Shown: positions 6,269-8,190 of the stretch, one piece after another
How positions within the stretch are numbered: position 1 is the first letter of the stretch
Layout of the letters: each line of letters starts with the position of its first letter
Assembly: GCA_003519685.1 (NCBI GenBank)
Contig: DOWG01000140.1
Span: forward strand, 1 to 8,190
Direction of reading: 5' to 3'
Length of the DNA: 8,190 bases
DNA from: Lachnospiraceae bacterium
Lineage (GTDB): Bacteria; Bacillota; Clostridia; Lachnospirales; Lachnospiraceae
Position numbers and translations under genes: made by a program
The notes under the pieces: model-generated
The model's database searches: none
The model's input: the letters and a program-made list of their open reading frames with translations, nothing else
Told to the model about the DNA's origin: nothing

Positions 6269-7994
6269 AAGGCTGCGGTTTTAGAATCCGTGCAATATCC
6301 TCTCCGGAGAGAGATTCTTTTGCCAAAAGCTCCGCTGTGATATCCTCCAGAGCTTCCAGATTGGATTTTAACAGCTTTTTCGTATCTTCATAAAGCTCAT
6401 TCATAAGCGTACGGCAGCGGTCAATAAGCATATTGTCATGCCCTTCCTCTAAAACCTCAATATTAAACAGTCCCATATCCGGATCCATTCCGAATTTATT
6501 GATATAATCTACGATGAAGGAGGAAGCCTTCTGAATATCATTGCTGGCTCCGGTCGTTATTTCATCCGAACCAAAGATTAATTCTTCGGAAACTCTTCCG
6601 GCAAGCAGAACCTGAATGCCTGCAAGCAGCTGGGTACGGCTTTGAAACATGGTATCCTTTGGTATGCTCAAGTTAAAGCCGCCTGCCCCGCGAACGCTGG
6701 GTATAATAGTGACTTTGGAGATATAATGCTCCGGCAGCAGCAGGGAGGTAACCAATGCGTGACCGGCTTCGTGGTAGGCTGTAATTTTACGGTCGCGTTC
6801 GGTGATATAGCTCCGGTCCATTTTGGGTGCACCTGCTATTACAGTATAAAAGGCTTTATCAATATGGTCTCTATGAATTACCGATTTTTTATCATTGGCT
6901 GCGATGATGGCAGCCTCGTTGATCAGGTTCTCCAGCATTGCTCCGCTAAAGCAAACGGTCTGCCTTGCAAGCTCCTCCAGACTTACATCATCGGAGAAAG
7001 GCTTTTTTCCTGCATAGAGGGAAAGAATGTGCTTTCTGGCATGAATATCCGGTAAGCCGATCTCAATTTGCCTGTCAAAACGGCCGGGACGCAGCAAGGC
7101 TTCATCCAGCGTATCCAGCCGGTTCGTGGCACCGATAACAATAATGCCGGAATTATCATGAAAGCCTGACATTTCGGTTAGAAGAGCATTTAAGGTCTGA
7201 TCTCTTTCATCATTGCTTGCCGAGACGCTTCGGGCTCTTTTCTTGCCGATCGCGTCAATTTCATCGATAAAAATAACGGCCTTTTCATTTTTCTTCGCTT
7301 TCTGAAAAAGGCTGCGGACGCGGCTCGCGCCTACGCCGACATACATTTGGACAAAATCAGATCCGCTCATGGCGTAGAAGGGAACCTTTGCCTCTCCTGC
7401 AATCGCTTTTGCCATTAAGGTCTTCCCTGTCCCGGGAGGACCATAGAAGAGTAAACCCCTCGGCATTCGTGCCCCGATGGCAGAGTATTTCTCCGGATGC
7501 TTTATGAATTCAATCACATCCTGTACCATGGATTTCGCTTCCGCATTGCCCGCTACCTCGGAAAGGGTAATGGCATTTTCTGCTTTTTCTTTTTTATTTG
7601 AATTCTTAATTAGATTGCTTGCTGTATTCCCCCTGCGGATATACCATACGACAGCTCCAATGATAGCTCCGACGAATACTATTTTGACAATGGTGTTGAT
7701 CACATTGTTCTGGCCGTAGCTGACGATAATACCGTGAATTAATAGAAATTCTGTAAAATTTTCTGTGTGTGGGTTGGGCACGGTATAGGAGAGATCTGGG
7801 TTTTCCTTCAGAATGGCTTGAAATGTATTTTTATTATCCTCCAGAACGACCTCTTCTACCTGCTTTTGCTCAACGGCCTCCAGAAAGGACGGATAGGATA
7901 GTTCTATCTTTTCTTTTTTTAAAGAATGGTTTCCGATCATCCCGCCACCAAGGAAGAGTATGCAGGATAATAGGATCAGTATATATTTTTTCAA
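6258..7994 (-). CDS. ftsH: FtsH-family membrane AAA+ zinc metalloprotease (short, divergent paralogue)
   Basis: A 578-residue membrane-bound ATP-dependent protease that would degrade membrane or misfolded proteins. It has a first membrane segment at about 4-20, an extracytoplasmic loop of about 75 residues, a second segment at about 98-119, then cytoplasmic AAA+ and peptidase domains. Visible motifs are Walker A GPPGTGKT (185-192), Walker B IFIDEID (241-247), arginine fingers R302 and R305, the zinc site HEAGH (408-412) and probable third ligand D486 in TTGASND. All catalytic residues are present. The pore loop is FVQMYVGVG where FtsH usually has FVEMFVGVG, and the peptidase domain departs from consensus in several places. 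The protein is shorter than typical FtsH (about 600-650). TTG at 7994 is chosen because GGGAGGTG lies seven bases upstream; the longer TTG at 8015 overlaps that site. It is probably an accessory FtsH, not the essential housekeeping copy, which is inference from divergence and location. Confidence 0.93.
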   Translation of the reverse strand: MKKYILILLSCILFLGGGMIGNHSLKKEKIELSYPSFLEAVEQKQVEEVVLEDNKNTFQAILKENPDLSYTVPNPHTENFTEFLLIHGIIVSYGQNNVINTIVKIVFVGAIIGAVVWYIRRGNTASNLIKNSNKKEKAENAITLSEVAGNAEAKSMVQDVIEFIKHPEKYSAIGARMPRGLLFYGPPGTGKTLMAKAIAGEAKVPFYAMSGSDFVQMYVGVGASRVRSLFQKAKKNEKAVIFIDEIDAIGKKRARSVSASNDERDQTLNALLTEMSGFHDNSGIIVIGATNRLDTLDEALLRPGRFDRQIEIGLPDIHARKHILSLYAGKKPFSDDVSLEELARQTVCFSGAMLENLINEAAIIAANDKKSVIHRDHIDKAFYTVIAGAPKMDRSYITERDRKITAYHEAGHALVTSLLLPEHYISKVTIIPSVRGAGGFNLSIPKDTMFQSRTQLLAGIQVLLAGRVSEELIFGSDEITTGASNDIQKASSFIVDYINKFGMDPDMGLFNIEVLEEGHDNMLIDRCRTLMNELYEDTKKLLKSNLEALEDITAELLAKESLSGEDIARILKPQPFIS

Positions 7995-8041
7995 CTCTAC
8001 ACCTCCCAAATACAAACATATAATTACATAAAACTACATTT

Positions 8042-8070
8042 ATTTTAACACATTAAAATAATTTTTCCAG
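8042..8070 (-). promoter_or_regulatory. Candidate extended -10 promoter of the FtsH-like gene
   Basis: Read on the minus strand, TG-T-TAAAAT (8050 to 8042) is an extended -10 element, with a weak -35 CTGGAA (8070 to 8065) 17 bp upstream. The predicted start near 8035 gives a leader of about 40 nt. An imperfect dyad CCAG-N9-CTGG (8067-8083) overlaps the -35 and could be a regulator site. Confidence 0.45.
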
Positions 8071-8135
8071 AATAAAATACTGGTAATCGTGTAGGGGGGT
8101 ATCAGAAGGCATGGAGGTGAAGGGGGATCCCCTTA

Positions 8136-8163
8136 TTGATATGAGTTTCATAAGTCATATAAA
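8136..8163 (+). promoter_or_regulatory. Candidate divergent promoter for a gene beyond the right edge
   Basis: TTGATA (8136-8141) and TATAAA (8158-8163), each five of six to consensus, are 16 bp apart on the plus strand. The -35 end and spacer carry a dyad, TATGA-GTT-TCATA (8140-8152), and TCATAT (8155-8160) offers an alternative partner for ATATGA (8139-8144). Such placement is typical of repressor operators. With the Shine-Dalgarno at 8180 it predicts a rightward gene starting just outside the window, divergent from the FtsH-like gene. The remaining stretch 8084-8135 is G-rich with no recognised gene. Confidence 0.45.
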
Positions 8164-8179
8164 AACCATGAACATGAAT

Positions 8180-8184
8180 AGGAG
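8180..8184 (+). promoter_or_regulatory. Shine-Dalgarno at the window edge
   Basis: AGGAG lies six bases before the end of the window and about 17 bp after the -10 at 8158. A start codon at or just past 8190 would be well spaced. The gene itself is not visible. Confidence 0.35.
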
Positions 8185-8190
8185 CGCATA

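Noticed and set aside
6300..6311. Perfect palindrome CTCTCCGGAGAG near the convergent gene ends, as a terminator
   Set aside because: It has no room for a loop beyond a 4 bp stem, has only a short, displaced T-run and is explained by the codons of the FtsH C-terminus.
7995..8015. Upstream TTG as start of the FtsH-like protein
   Set aside because: It overlaps the GGGAGGTG ribosome binding site; TTG at 7994 gives the usual short KK-led first membrane segment.
8123..8132. GGGGATCCCC palindrome and neighbouring G-runs as a regulatory structure
   Set aside because: It has no loop for a hairpin, the G-runs are too irregular to support a quadruplex claim, and there is no context to assign a role.
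8111..8190. Plus-strand ORF open from ATG 8111 to the window end
   Set aside because: It has no well-spaced ribosome binding site and runs through a good promoter candidate at 8136-8163 that has its own Shine-Dalgarno downstream.

Overview
The window looks like chromosomal DNA from a low-to-moderate GC Gram-positive Clostridia, most likely a Lachnospiraceae-type organism. The reasons are strong GGAGG-type ribosome binding sites, frequent TTG starts, sigma-A-like promoters, an L-arabinose isomerase followed by a clostridial-type FGGY kinase, a lipoprotein with WG repeats and a DUF3298 domain, and a small FtsH paralogue. This assignment is inferred from protein style and gene order; no database search was possible.

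Left part (1-2053): the 3' end of araA (L-arabinose isomerase) is followed 70 bp downstream by a complete FGGY-family sugar kinase. Together they would convert L-arabinose to L-ribulose and then L-ribulose-5-phosphate. A plausible secondary promoter lies between them.

Middle (2054-4426): a 453 bp gap separates the sugar genes from a two-domain ABC-F ATPase. The gap is not empty. It holds a very good sigma-A promoter (TTGACG-17-TAGAAT), a 48-codon ORF with its own Shine-Dalgarno, a small stem-loop, and a strong intrinsic terminator ending 47 bp before the ABC-F start codon. This is the arrangement expected of ribosome-mediated transcription attenuation controlling an antibiotic-responsive ABC-F protein. 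It is the most interesting feature of the window.

Right part (4427-8190): a lipoprotein with degenerate WG repeats and a C-terminal DUF3298/RsiV-like domain (+ strand) runs tail-to-tail into a divergent membrane AAA+ zinc protease of the FtsH family (- strand). The two coding regions overlap by 11 bp, with no clear terminator between them. Upstream of the protease lies a divergent promoter region. Its rightward promoter and a Shine-Dalgarno at the very edge suggest another + strand gene starting just beyond the window.

The genes form separate units: sugar catabolism, ribosome-associated ATPase, and envelope lipoprotein facing protease. No mobile element, CRISPR array, tRNA or rRNA was seen.
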